Assembly: GCA_029210325.1 (NCBI GenBank)
Contig: JARGPU010000003.1
Span: 1 to 64,000, forward strand
Direction: 5' to 3'
DNA: 64,000 nt
DNA from: Alcanivoracaceae bacterium
Lineage (GTDB): Bacteria > Pseudomonadota > Gammaproteobacteria > Pseudomonadales > Alcanivoracaceae
The notes beneath the pieces were generated by a model. It made no database searches and had not been told where the DNA came from. It worked only from the letters and a program-made list of their open reading frames with translations. Below, one piece after another: positions 47,129-55,996 of this stretch (its first letter is position 1; each line of letters begins with the position of its first letter). Made by a program: the position numbers and the translations under genes.

Positions 47129-48184
47129 TCAAACTGGTGGGGTTCCGTCAATCGAGGTTTTTCGCTCCCCGCTAGTTATTTCAGTGAAGCGACTGGGGGG
47201 GACCTGATAGTGGCGGCGAAAAGCACGGGTAAAGTTGGCCGAGTCACCGTAGCCAAGTTGATGGGCGATATCGGTGACCGACCAGCCCTGATCAAGCAAC
47301 CGGGCTGCTTTACTCATGCGGGCGGAGTTGGCCAGGTCACGAAAGCGTTGGCCCTCCGCTTCAAGACGGCGGTGCAAGGTGCGTGATGACATTTGCATCT
47401 GCTCTGCCAGTTGCTCCAGTGAGGGTATGGCTTCTTCGCTGAGCAGTAGTTGCTGATACAGTCTTGCAGCAATGCTACGTCGAGCCTCCAGTGCGGATAG
47501 CTCATGCTCACATCGAGCGATTGCTTGATGGTGGGCGGCGGCGTCGGCCAAAGCAAAAGGGGTATCGAGAATCGCTTGCGGTATTCGAATACGGTAGCCG
47601 GAGCAGCCGAAGCGCAGGCCATCACGGACTTCTGCCAGCCCATCTCGAATGGCATCGTCTGGCTCTCCGGGCATTTCCAGGCGCAGGCTGGCCGCCTGAT
47701 TGCCGAGCAGAAAACCGGCCATTAGCGAGATGCTGCTGAACAGGGTCTGAATCATAAAGTCTTTGCAGCGCTGACTGAGGCCGGGCAGGGGGCTGATCTG
47801 GACATTGGCAAACTCTCGGTCTTCCGTTACCGACAGCTGTACCAGCTGGCTAATCAGGGGGAAGAAGCGCACCGCGACCTGCAATGCGCTGCGGGCATTT
47901 GCAGCGGTCAGGCCGGCATATCCGGCGCTGCCGTGAGCGCTGATATTCAGGCGCCGCCCTAAAGCCAGTCCTGGCTGGCGGTTTTCACCCAGGCGGATAG
48001 CGTTAGCCAGAAACCGGTCCTGATCATCCAGGCCGATAAAGCCTGTAGCGTCACCGAGCAGGCCTTCACTGATGCCTGTGCCCTCTAGCAAGGCGCTGAC
48101 CGGCACGCCGCGCTCGGCCAGCATGTGCTGGACTGCGGCGAAGTAGCGGCTGGCGGTCAGGGCTTCGGTAGATGTCATGGCCAT
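47129..48184 (-). CDS. AraC-family transcriptional regulator divergent from alkB
   Basis: LAEQMQMSSRTLHRRLEAEGQRFRDLANSARMSKAARLLDQGWSVTDIAHQLGYGDSANFTRAFRRHYQVPPSRF. Confidence 0.93.
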   Translation of the reverse strand: MAMTSTEALTASRYFAAVQHMLAERGVPVSALLEGTGISEGLLGDATGFIGLDDQDRFLANAIRLGENRQPGLALGRRLNISAHGSAGYAGLTAANARSALQVAVRFFPLISQLVQLSVTEDREFANVQISPLPGLSQRCKDFMIQTLFSSISLMAGFLLGNQAASLRLEMPGEPDDAIRDGLAEVRDGLRFGCSGYRIRIPQAILDTPFALADAAAHHQAIARCEHELSALEARRSIAARLYQQLLLSEEAIPSLEQLAEQMQMSSRTLHRRLEAEGQRFRDLANSARMSKAARLLDQGWSVTDIAHQLGYGDSANFTRAFRRHYQVPPSRFTEITSGERKTSIDGTPPV

Positions 48185-48295
48185 ACGCTAGCGCAAATTG
48201 CTCTGTCTGAAAATGACAGATTGCTGTCGGTCTCTGACCTGCGCCGCAGGGCTGCTCGGAGCAAAGTGGCTTCAATGTCATAAACCCGGAGTCTG

Positions 48296-49456
48296 ATGAT
48301 GTTCTCCCGTTTACCCCCCAGCGTGATGATTGCCCTGAAGTCTGTGCTGTATCTGATGGTCTATGTGGTGGCCTGGCTGCCTTACAACGCCTGGCAGAAC
48401 ATGCAGGAGAGCGGTCAATACAACCTGTATGCCTGGTGGCCCCTGTTCCTGATCTTTGCCGTGTTGCCGATTGTCGATCATCTGGTTGGTCAGGATCCCG
48501 CCAACCCGACCGACGAGCAGGTCGAAAAGATGTCCAGGCAGTGGTGGTACTCGGTGCTGACGGTACTGGTCGTACCGACCCAGTTTGTCGTGCTGGCTTT
48601 TGGGGCCTGGGTATTTGTTGAAGCTCAGCAGCAGTTTTCCCTGCTCGGCCAGATTGGTTGGGTTCTGTCCTGCGGCATCGTTAGCGCAATTCTTGCCATT
48701 AACGTTGGCCATGAACTGATCCATAAGCGTAATCGTATTGAGAACTGGGGTGGTGGACTGCTCTATGCGTCGGTTTGCTATCCGGGTTTCAAGGTGGAGC
48801 ATGTGCGGGGCCACCACGTCACCGTATCGACTCCAGAAGATGCATCATCCTCTCGCTATGGTCAGAGTCTTTATGCGTTCTTGCCGCACGCCTATAAGCA
48901 TAATTTCCTCAATGCCTGGAAGCTGGAGGCAGAGCGCCTGCGCCGCAAAGGTCTGCCCGCGTTGCATTGGCGCAATGAGTTGATCTGGTGGCATGCGGTC
49001 AGCTTGCTGATGATGGTGGCGTTTGCCACCGCGTTTGGCTGGTTGGGATTGGTGTTCTATCTTGGTGTCAGCTGGATGAGCTTTACTACTCTGGAAATTA
49101 TTAACTATGTGGAGCACTACGGCCTGCATCGACGCAAGTTGGAAAACGGCAAGTACGAGCGCACAACGCCGGCACACTCCTGGAACAGTAACTATCTACT
49201 GACCAATATGGGTCTGTTCCATCTGCAGCGTCACTCGGATCATCACGCCTTTCCTAATCGTCGTTATCAGGTTCTGCGTCACTATGATGAATCGCCACAG
49301 CTGCCCACCGGTTATGCCGGCATGTATCTGCTGGCACTGGTACCGCCGCTGTGGTTCCGGGTAATGAACCCGCGCGTGGAGGCCTATTACAAAGGTGAAG
49401 AGTGGCAGCTTTCCGCAAAACAGTTCGAGCAGGCGGCCAAGGCACACACCGTCTGA
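48296..49456 (+). CDS. alkB: Alkane 1-monooxygenase (integral-membrane di-iron hydroxylase)
   Basis: NVGHELIHKRN, VRGHHVTVSTPEDASSSRYGQSL, NYVEHYGLHRRKL, LQRHSDHHAFPNRRYQVL; canonical AlkB histidine motifs. Confidence 0.97.
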   Translation: MMFSRLPPSVMIALKSVLYLMVYVVAWLPYNAWQNMQESGQYNLYAWWPLFLIFAVLPIVDHLVGQDPANPTDEQVEKMSRQWWYSVLTVLVVPTQFVVLAFGAWVFVEAQQQFSLLGQIGWVLSCGIVSAILAINVGHELIHKRNRIENWGGGLLYASVCYPGFKVEHVRGHHVTVSTPEDASSSRYGQSLYAFLPHAYKHNFLNAWKLEAERLRRKGLPALHWRNELIWWHAVSLLMMVAFATAFGWLGLVFYLGVSWMSFTTLEIINYVEHYGLHRRKLENGKYERTTPAHSWNSNYLLTNMGLFHLQRHSDHHAFPNRRYQVLRHYDESPQLPTGYAGMYLLALVPPLWFRVMNPRVEAYYKGEEWQLSAKQFEQAAKAHTV

Positions 49457-49572
49457 CTATTCAGCCATGGGAAAATGGTGTGTAGATCTATCTTTTGTGC
49501 CATTGACTGATATCAAGAGGAAAGAACCTTTTGCCGCTATCCTGAACGCTGATTTTTGTGCGAAGGCAGGAG

Positions 49573-50025
49573 ATGGAGGTGGTGAATAAGCAGCTCCGCG
49601 CACTACTGGGAATTTGTTTTCTGGTAGTGGGGCTGCCTGCCGGGGCTGAGGAAAAACAATGTCCTCAGCCCCGATTTACCGGGCAGGCGCCTACAGAGTA
49701 TCTGATCAAGGAAAATCCACTGAAGGCCAGCCGCTCAGTGCTTGGCGCAGGTAAGCGACTTTATCTGGGGAAGGTCAAGGGCAGCGGTCCGGGTTGTGCG
49801 GTTTGTCATGGCAGCAAGGGGGATGGCCAGGGTCCACTGGCGGCCAGTTCTAACCCACCGCCGCGGGACTTTACCTGCGCACAAACCATAAACGGCATTC
49901 CGGACGGGCAGCTTTTCTGGATTATTCGCCACGGCTCGCCGGAAACTTCAATGCCAGCTCATCCGCAACTGGATGATCAGCAGATATGGCAGCTTGTCCA
50001 CGTGCTCCGTCGCCTGGCCCGCTGA
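49573..50025 (+). CDS. Monoheme c-type cytochrome, periplasmic
   Basis: Signal peptide ALLGICFLVVGLPAGAEE; GPGCAVCHGSKGDGQGPLA heme motif; SMPAHPQLDDQQIWQLVHVLR. ORF opens at 49558. Confidence 0.85.
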   Translation: MEVVNKQLRALLGICFLVVGLPAGAEEKQCPQPRFTGQAPTEYLIKENPLKASRSVLGAGKRLYLGKVKGSGPGCAVCHGSKGDGQGPLAASSNPPPRDFTCAQTINGIPDGQLFWIIRHGSPETSMPAHPQLDDQQIWQLVHVLRRLAR

Positions 50026-50101
50026 TATCCTGCACCGTCACGTTCACTCCTGTGTTGCGCCGTAACCGGCTAGAATGATGGCTGATTTGCGAGAGACGCC
50101 G

Positions 50102-51577
50102 ATGACATCATTCAAGTTTGATAATAGCTATGCCAGTTTGCCCGAGGCGTTTTGCCGGCCATGTTCTCCCACAGCGGTTGCGGCCCCTGGGTTGATTTCC
50201 CTGAATAGTTCTCTGGCGACGGAGCTGGGGCTGGATTTAGGCGGCCTGGATGACAGCGCTCTGGCGCAGATCTTTTCCGGCAATCAACTGCTCGTTGGCT
50301 CGCAGCCGGTAGCCACGGTTTACGCTGGACATCAGTTCGGTGGCTTTAATCCACAGCTGGGTGATGGTCGGGCAATCCTGCTGGGTGAGGTCGTCGATCC
50401 GCATGGTCGACGCCGTGACATCCAGCTTAAGGGAGCGGGGCGGACGCCCTACTCAAGGGGCGGCGACGGTCGTTCTCCTCTTGGCCCGGTGATGCGTGAA
50501 TATCTTGTTAGCGAGGCCATGCATGCCCTCGGTGTGCCGACTACTCGCGCACTGGCGGCAGTGACCAGCGGTGAAAAGGTGTACCGGGATGAAGCCCTGC
50601 CCGGCGCCGTTCTGACCAGAGTCGCTGCCAGTCATATCCGTGTCGGTACTTTTGAGTTTTTTGCAGCTCGTGGAGATATGGAAAACCTGCGCCGACTTGC
50701 GGATTACGTGATAGAGCGGCACTACCCCGCAGCACGGGACAGTGATAATCCGTACCTGAGCTTGCTGAATGCAGTAGCGGATAATCAGGTGGCTTTGATT
50801 GCCCGCTGGATGAGCATTGGTTTTATTCACGGCGTGATGAATACGGATAATGTGTTGGTCAGCGGTGAAACCGTTGATTATGGTCCCTGTGCGTTTATGG
50901 ATGCCTACCACCCGCAGACCGTGTTCAGCTCCATCGACCGGCGCGGTCGCTATGCCTATCAGATGCAGCCGGCGATTTGTCAGTGGAATATGGCGCGCTT
51001 TGCCGAATCCCTGGTGCCGTTGCTGGATGATGAGCAAGACAATGCACTGGCCATGGCAACCCAGGTGATTCGCTTGATGATGCCGCGCTATGAGCAGGCC
51101 TGGTTGGCGCAGATGCGCGCCAAACTTGGTCTGTATACCGAGCAGCTATCTGATAAGCAGCTGGTGGAAGATCTGCTAACGGTAATGGATGCCAATGAAG
51201 TGGATTTCACTTTGCTGTTTCGCAGTCTGTGTGAGGCCGCGCAGAACCCGCTGCAGGCTGCTGCGCCGGCGCAGTTGTTTGCCTCCTCGCGGGACTGGCT
51301 TGGCTGGGCCGAGCGTTGGGCGGCAAGGTTGGCCGCCGAGCCTCAATATGCCTCACAGCGGGCAGAGCAGATGCGCCTGGTCAATCCTGCGGTGATTCCT
51401 CGCAACCACCGAGTTCAGCAGGCCATCGACAAGGCCACAGAGTCCGGCGACTTTAGTGACTTTGAGCGGCTCAAGCAGGTGTTGGCTACACCCTATGAAG
51501 ATCACCCGGCTGATGATCCCTGGCTTGGACCACCGCCGGCGGGTGAAAAAGTCTGCCAGACCTTCTGCGGCACTTAA
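50102..51577 (+). CDS. selO: SelO/YdiU-family protein adenylyltransferase (pseudokinase)
   Basis: VYAGHQFGGFNPQLGDGRAILLGEV, QLKGAGRTPYSRGGDGRSPLGPVMREYLVSEAMHALGVPTTRALA, GFIHGVMNTDNVLVSGETVDYGPCAFMDAY. Confidence 0.96.
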   Translation: MTSFKFDNSYASLPEAFCRPCSPTAVAAPGLISLNSSLATELGLDLGGLDDSALAQIFSGNQLLVGSQPVATVYAGHQFGGFNPQLGDGRAILLGEVVDPHGRRRDIQLKGAGRTPYSRGGDGRSPLGPVMREYLVSEAMHALGVPTTRALAAVTSGEKVYRDEALPGAVLTRVAASHIRVGTFEFFAARGDMENLRRLADYVIERHYPAARDSDNPYLSLLNAVADNQVALIARWMSIGFIHGVMNTDNVLVSGETVDYGPCAFMDAYHPQTVFSSIDRRGRYAYQMQPAICQWNMARFAESLVPLLDDEQDNALAMATQVIRLMMPRYEQAWLAQMRAKLGLYTEQLSDKQLVEDLLTVMDANEVDFTLLFRSLCEAAQNPLQAAAPAQLFASSRDWLGWAERWAARLAAEPQYASQRAEQMRLVNPAVIPRNHRVQQAIDKATESGDFSDFERLKQVLATPYEDHPADDPWLGPPPAGEKVCQTFCGT

Positions 51578-51601
51578 CCGGCGCTATGGCCGCTTGCCAG
51601 C

Positions 51602-52237
51602 TTAAGGCTGGACGTAGATCAGTGGGCGAAAGCTTTTCAGGTAGGCGGGGAAGCCGTCAACATCCTTGGTGCCACTGAAAGGACCGACGAACAGTCTGAA
51701 CGGATCCGCGCTAACATCCATAAACAGGACCTGTAGTAACGCTGTCTGCGGTAACGGAGAAGCAATGCTACCTACATCGGCGCTGCCAAATTGCCAGGTC
51801 ACTCGACGAACATCGGGCTGAGCGGGCAGGGCGCCCAGATTGTCCTGGGACACCGGGGCGCCGCCATTCAGGGTCTCGACATTGTTGATGTCTGCCCAGC
51901 CCAGAGCCACCTCGATGTTGTTGTCTGCGGCGGCGCGATAGTTATGCCGCCACATCAGGGTTGAGTTGCCGGTGCAGCTGGCGTCACCACTGTCGTGCTC
52001 ATGCTCGCTTAGTTTCAGGGTGTCTTCGCCAAAAAGCCAAAGCTGGCGAATGTGGATGTTATTGGCTGAATCAAAGTGACACGATTCCCAGCTGGAGTCC
52101 TCCACCGAAATGGGAGTGTTCCAGCTATAGGCCGGTACATCGTAGTAGGCCGGAGGATCGACTTCGATCTCACAACCCTGCAGGGATAGGGCAAAAGCGG
52201 CCACAAGGGGCACAAAAACGGGGCGCAGCGCGGTCAT
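51602..52237 (-). CDS. Hypothetical lipoprotein
   Basis: AAFALSLQGCEIEVDPPAYYD lipobox-like signal. Confidence 0.7.
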   Translation of the reverse strand: MTALRPVFVPLVAAFALSLQGCEIEVDPPAYYDVPAYSWNTPISVEDSSWESCHFDSANNIHIRQLWLFGEDTLKLSEHEHDSGDASCTGNSTLMWRHNYRAAADNNIEVALGWADINNVETLNGGAPVSQDNLGALPAQPDVRRVTWQFGSADVGSIASPLPQTALLQVLFMDVSADPFRLFVGPFSGTKDVDGFPAYLKSFRPLIYVQP

Positions 52238-52411
52238 AGGGTAATATCTCAGGTGTTTTTTCCAAGGTTACTCGTTTAGCCGCTATGCAGCGACCTGCGA
52301 ATCATAACCAGCGCTGGGCTATCCGGGTCAAATGCTCTTGCGATCCGCTATGTATCATGTTGATATCCGTTTTTTAATGCCTGGTCCGAATAATAACAAG
52401 GGTTTGATTTC

Positions 52412-53977
52412 ATGAAACATCTGCGCACGATCCTGATTCATTTTCTGGTGGTCGCCCTGTTGGCACCGGCCCTTGCGGCAGCGGACTCATCCATCGCCAT
52501 CTACCGCCAACTATTCGGCGACGTCAACAAGCAGCTGGAAGCAGCCCGAGAAGCCAACGCTGAAGTCCTGTCCCCGGATCATTTTTCCCGGGCGATGAAG
52601 TACTACAAAGAAGCGGAGACCAATTATAACCAGCGCCGCAATCTGGACGGTGTGCGTGAGGATATCGCCAAGGCACAGGATTGGCTGAGCAAGGCCATGG
52701 AATCAACCAGTGTCTCCGGGATTGCCTTTGCGACCGCCATGCAGACGCGCAAGAACGCTTTATCAGCGGATGCGCCGACCCATGCAAGCCAGGCTTGGGG
52801 GCGCGCAGAGGAAGCATTGAAAGATGCCACCCGCAGAGTGGAAGACGGCGATATTCGCCGTGCTCAGGAACAGGCGCGTAGTGTCACCGAGCTATATCAG
52901 CAGGCAGAGTTGCAGGCAATCAAGACCAACTATCTGAGCGGTGCCCGCGGACTGCTCAAACAGGCGAAAGAAGAAAAAGCGGATCGTTACGCTACCAAAA
53001 CCTTTATCGATGCCAAGCTGCTGCTAGAGCAGGCGGAGCGTGAGCTTACCGAAAACCGCTATGACGCAGATTATCCTCGTGATCTTGCCCGTCGGGCACG
53101 CAACGAAGCGCAGCATGCGATCACTATTACCCGTCTGGCAATTGGTGTGAATAAGAAAGACTTTGCTGTCGAGGACATTATTACCAACTACGAAAAGCCT
53201 TTGATCTCTATCGCTGACGAGCTGAATATCGTGCCCTCGCTGCACGATGGCTATGAGCCTACTCGTGACGCCATTTTGCAGCGTGTGGATGTTCTGCAGA
53301 AGGAATCGCAGGAGCTGGGCCAGCTGCGTCTGGTGGTAGATGACCATGCTGCTGAGATTGCTCGTCTGGCCGCGCTGGTGAAGGATTATGAGCTTAAGCT
53401 GGGTATCTATAACGAGCAGCTTAGCCAGTACAACGAACAGCTGGCGGCGGAAGAACGCTACCGGGCGTTGCTGGCGGAACTGGAAAATATCTTTACCGAG
53501 CAGGAAGCGGAAGTATTCCGTCAGGGCAAAACCCTGATTGTGCGTATGGTTGGTCTTAACTTCGACAGCAACAAGTCTGACCTGAAAACCGAGCACAAGA
53601 GACTATTGGCGAAAGCGGTATATGCCATCCAGCTGGCCAAGTCTGAGTCCGCCACCATTGAAGGACATACGGATTCCCACGGCGGTGATGACTTCAACAT
53701 GAAGCTGTCAGAAGCGCGGGCTAATGCGGTGGTTGAGTATCTGAAAGGTGAGCCTACCCTTGCGAACACTCAGTTGCAGGCTGTGGGCTATGGTGAAACC
53801 CGTCCTATCGCCAACAACGAGTCTGAAGCGGGTCGTACCAAGAACCGTCGTATTGATGTGGTCATTCAGCTGGAAAGAGAGCCAGCCAAGGCAGCAGCTT
53901 CTGCATCGGCTGAGCCTGATGCTAGCGCTGCTGAGCCTGCCGCCACTGACTCGGCGCCAGCCCCGTCCACCCCTTGA
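52412..53977 (+). CDS. OmpA-family peptidoglycan-associated protein with N-terminal DUF4398-like helical region
   Basis: Signal peptide; C-terminal GLNFDSNKSDLKTEHKRLLAKAVYAIQLAKSESATIEGHTDSHGGDDFNMKLSEARANAVVEYL...AVGYGETRPIANNESEAGRTKNRRIDVVI. Confidence 0.92.
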   Translation: MKHLRTILIHFLVVALLAPALAAADSSIAIYRQLFGDVNKQLEAAREANAEVLSPDHFSRAMKYYKEAETNYNQRRNLDGVREDIAKAQDWLSKAMESTSVSGIAFATAMQTRKNALSADAPTHASQAWGRAEEALKDATRRVEDGDIRRAQEQARSVTELYQQAELQAIKTNYLSGARGLLKQAKEEKADRYATKTFIDAKLLLEQAERELTENRYDADYPRDLARRARNEAQHAITITRLAIGVNKKDFAVEDIITNYEKPLISIADELNIVPSLHDGYEPTRDAILQRVDVLQKESQELGQLRLVVDDHAAEIARLAALVKDYELKLGIYNEQLSQYNEQLAAEERYRALLAELENIFTEQEAEVFRQGKTLIVRMVGLNFDSNKSDLKTEHKRLLAKAVYAIQLAKSESATIEGHTDSHGGDDFNMKLSEARANAVVEYLKGEPTLANTQLQAVGYGETRPIANNESEAGRTKNRRIDVVIQLEREPAKAAASASAEPDASAAEPAATDSAPAPSTP

Positions 53978-55001
53978 AGGCACGGGTAAAATTGGCTGGG
54001 TCGGTGTACCCAAGCAACTCACCGATATGGCGAATTTCCAGCTCCGGTTGCATCAGTAACCGGTAGCTGTCGCGCCGTCGCGCTTCCTCCAGCAGTTGTT
54101 GGTAGCTTTGCCCCTGTTCCTGCAGGCGCCGGCGGAAGGTTCGTGGGGTCAGATGCAGGGTGGCGGCGAGCTGTTCCGGCGTCGGGTAGCCGTGGCTGTC
54201 AGGGTTCATGGCGGCGCGGATGCGGCGAACGATGTCACTGTCCTGCGCCATTATGGCGCTTTCTCGTTCGCACTGGCTCAGAGCCTGTGCCAGTGCTTCC
54301 GGGTTGGCGGTGGGCAGGGGCAGATCCAGCGCCGACAGGTCCCCTTGCAGGGAAATACCGGCCCGAGGCATTGCAAAACGCACTGTTGGCAGTTGCTCCT
54401 GCCAGCGATCAAATCCGTCTGGTTCTGTGCCCGGTAGCCAGATTTCATCATCGCTGTGCTGCATTGCCATCATGAACTGCATGGCCTGATACATGCTGGT
54501 CAGGATGGCAGCAAGTTGCACATCACGCAGTGCCGGTGGTAAAGCAGCTTCTACGCTTACTTCGAAGAACAGCCCGTTGTCCAACCGCTCTACGGTAAGA
54601 ACAAAGCCACGCCCACGCAGATGCCAGAAGCGCTCCAGAATATCGATGGCCTGACGTGGAGTATTGGCGCACATCAGGGCATAGCCAAGGCTGCCATGGG
54701 CGGTGAGCGGCATGCTTAATCCGGCTTCGAAGGCCAGTGTGGAGGGGGCGCCCAGAGTCAGGATGGCATCCAGTATCTGCCAGATTGCCTGTAATGACAG
54801 ACGTCCCGCGGGGTCGTCCAGCAGGGTTTCCGGCAGGCCCGCAGTGGCGAGTATCTGCGCGCGGGCCAGTCCGTGACGTTCGGCAACTTGGACAAACATG
54901 CGCGGGTAAGTGGCGGACTGATTGGCCTGCCGCGCCCATGGGGGCAGGGCGTTCAAGGCATCCGCATGCAGGGTTGAGGACAAGCTGGCCACCAATGACA
55001 A
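53922..55001 (-). CDS. AraC-family transcriptional regulator
   Basis: LAATLHLTPRTFRRRLQEQGQSYQQLLEEARRRDSYRLLMQPELEIRHIGELLGYTDPANFTRAFKGWTGLAPSQWR. Confidence 0.92.
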   Translation of the reverse strand: MSLVASLSSTLHADALNALPPWARQANQSATYPRMFVQVAERHGLARAQILATAGLPETLLDDPAGRLSLQAIWQILDAILTLGAPSTLAFEAGLSMPLTAHGSLGYALMCANTPRQAIDILERFWHLRGRGFVLTVERLDNGLFFEVSVEAALPPALRDVQLAAILTSMYQAMQFMMAMQHSDDEIWLPGTEPDGFDRWQEQLPTVRFAMPRAGISLQGDLSALDLPLPTANPEALAQALSQCERESAIMAQDSDIVRRIRAAMNPDSHGYPTPEQLAATLHLTPRTFRRRLQEQGQSYQQLLEEARRRDSYRLLMQPELEIRHIGELLGYTDPANFTRAFKGWTGLAPSQWRQAQQR

Positions 55002-55088
55002 CTACAATGTCCGCGCAGGCTCTCACGACAGAGCGCTGTGTACCAGTACTGTATGGGCCATACTGACCTGAAGTATGAGGACAACAAC

Positions 55089-55964
55089 ATGACTGCAGCC
55101 GCTTCCATCTCCCGCTCCCGTAGCAACAAGCGCACCGCCCCGGTGACGGTGATTCCCGAGGTTCGCCAGCCGAATTTTGATCTTGCCGATGATGTGCCCA
55201 AGTACTGGTGGGACAATGACCCGGCCAAGACCCTGTTGCTGGCGGCCATGTCGGCCAGCTTCCCTGCGGGCGAGCGATTCTTTATTGATTCGGTGCGTCA
55301 TTATCAGAGCCAGATCACTGACCCGGAACTGCAGAAAGCTATTCGCGGCTTTATCGGTCAGGAAGCACATCACTCGAAAGAGCACCAGGCTCTGAACGGC
55401 TATTTGGAAGACAAGGGTATCGGTCTGGCTCGACTGGATCGCGAAGTGTTGGCGTTTATGAACTGGATGCGCAAGAACCTGAGTCCGGAGCGGCAGTTAG
55501 CCCATACAGTGGCTGTTGAGCACTTCACCGCGCTGATGGCAGAAGAGTTTCTGCTCAAGTACGACGCGCTGGAAGAAATGGACCCACGCATGGCGCCGAT
55601 CTGGGCTTGGCACGCCATTGAAGAATCCGAGCACAAGGCAGTGGCATTTGACGTCTACAAGGCCATCGGCGGTAGTGAGTTTGTCCGTGTCACTGAGATG
55701 ATGGCGGTAAGTATCCTGTTCCCGGTGTTCACTAGCATCCATCTGGCCCAGCTGATGAAGGAAGACGGTCAGCTGTTCAATATCAAGTCCTGGGCCGGTG
55801 CGGTGAAGTACATGTGGGGCAAGCCAGGGGTGTTTCGCAAGTTGATGCCATCTTACTTCAAGTACTACAGCCCGAACTTCCATCCGTGGAATCACGATGC
55901 ACGGGATCTGGTGGAGAAGGCCAAGAACAAGTGGCTGGGTGCCATTATTTCCAAGAAGGCCTAG
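55089..55964 (+). CDS. Predicted metal-dependent hydrolase family (PF10118-like), paralog B
   Basis: GFIGQEAHHSKEHQALNGYL, WHAIEESEHKAVAFDVYKAIGGSEF; paralog of 37738-38592. Start set at MTAAASISRS. Confidence 0.85.
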   Translation: MTAAASISRSRSNKRTAPVTVIPEVRQPNFDLADDVPKYWWDNDPAKTLLLAAMSASFPAGERFFIDSVRHYQSQITDPELQKAIRGFIGQEAHHSKEHQALNGYLEDKGIGLARLDREVLAFMNWMRKNLSPERQLAHTVAVEHFTALMAEEFLLKYDALEEMDPRMAPIWAWHAIEESEHKAVAFDVYKAIGGSEFVRVTEMMAVSILFPVFTSIHLAQLMKEDGQLFNIKSWAGAVKYMWGKPGVFRKLMPSYFKYYSPNFHPWNHDARDLVEKAKNKWLGAIISKKA

Positions 55965-55996
55965 TTGTGTAAATCAGCTCCCGGAAACGGGGGCTG

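Noticed and set aside
55975-55996. CAGCTCCCGGAAACGGGGGCTG hairpin as a rho-independent terminator between convergent genes
   Set aside because: Good hairpin with GAAA loop but no T-tract on either strand, so not called as a terminator.
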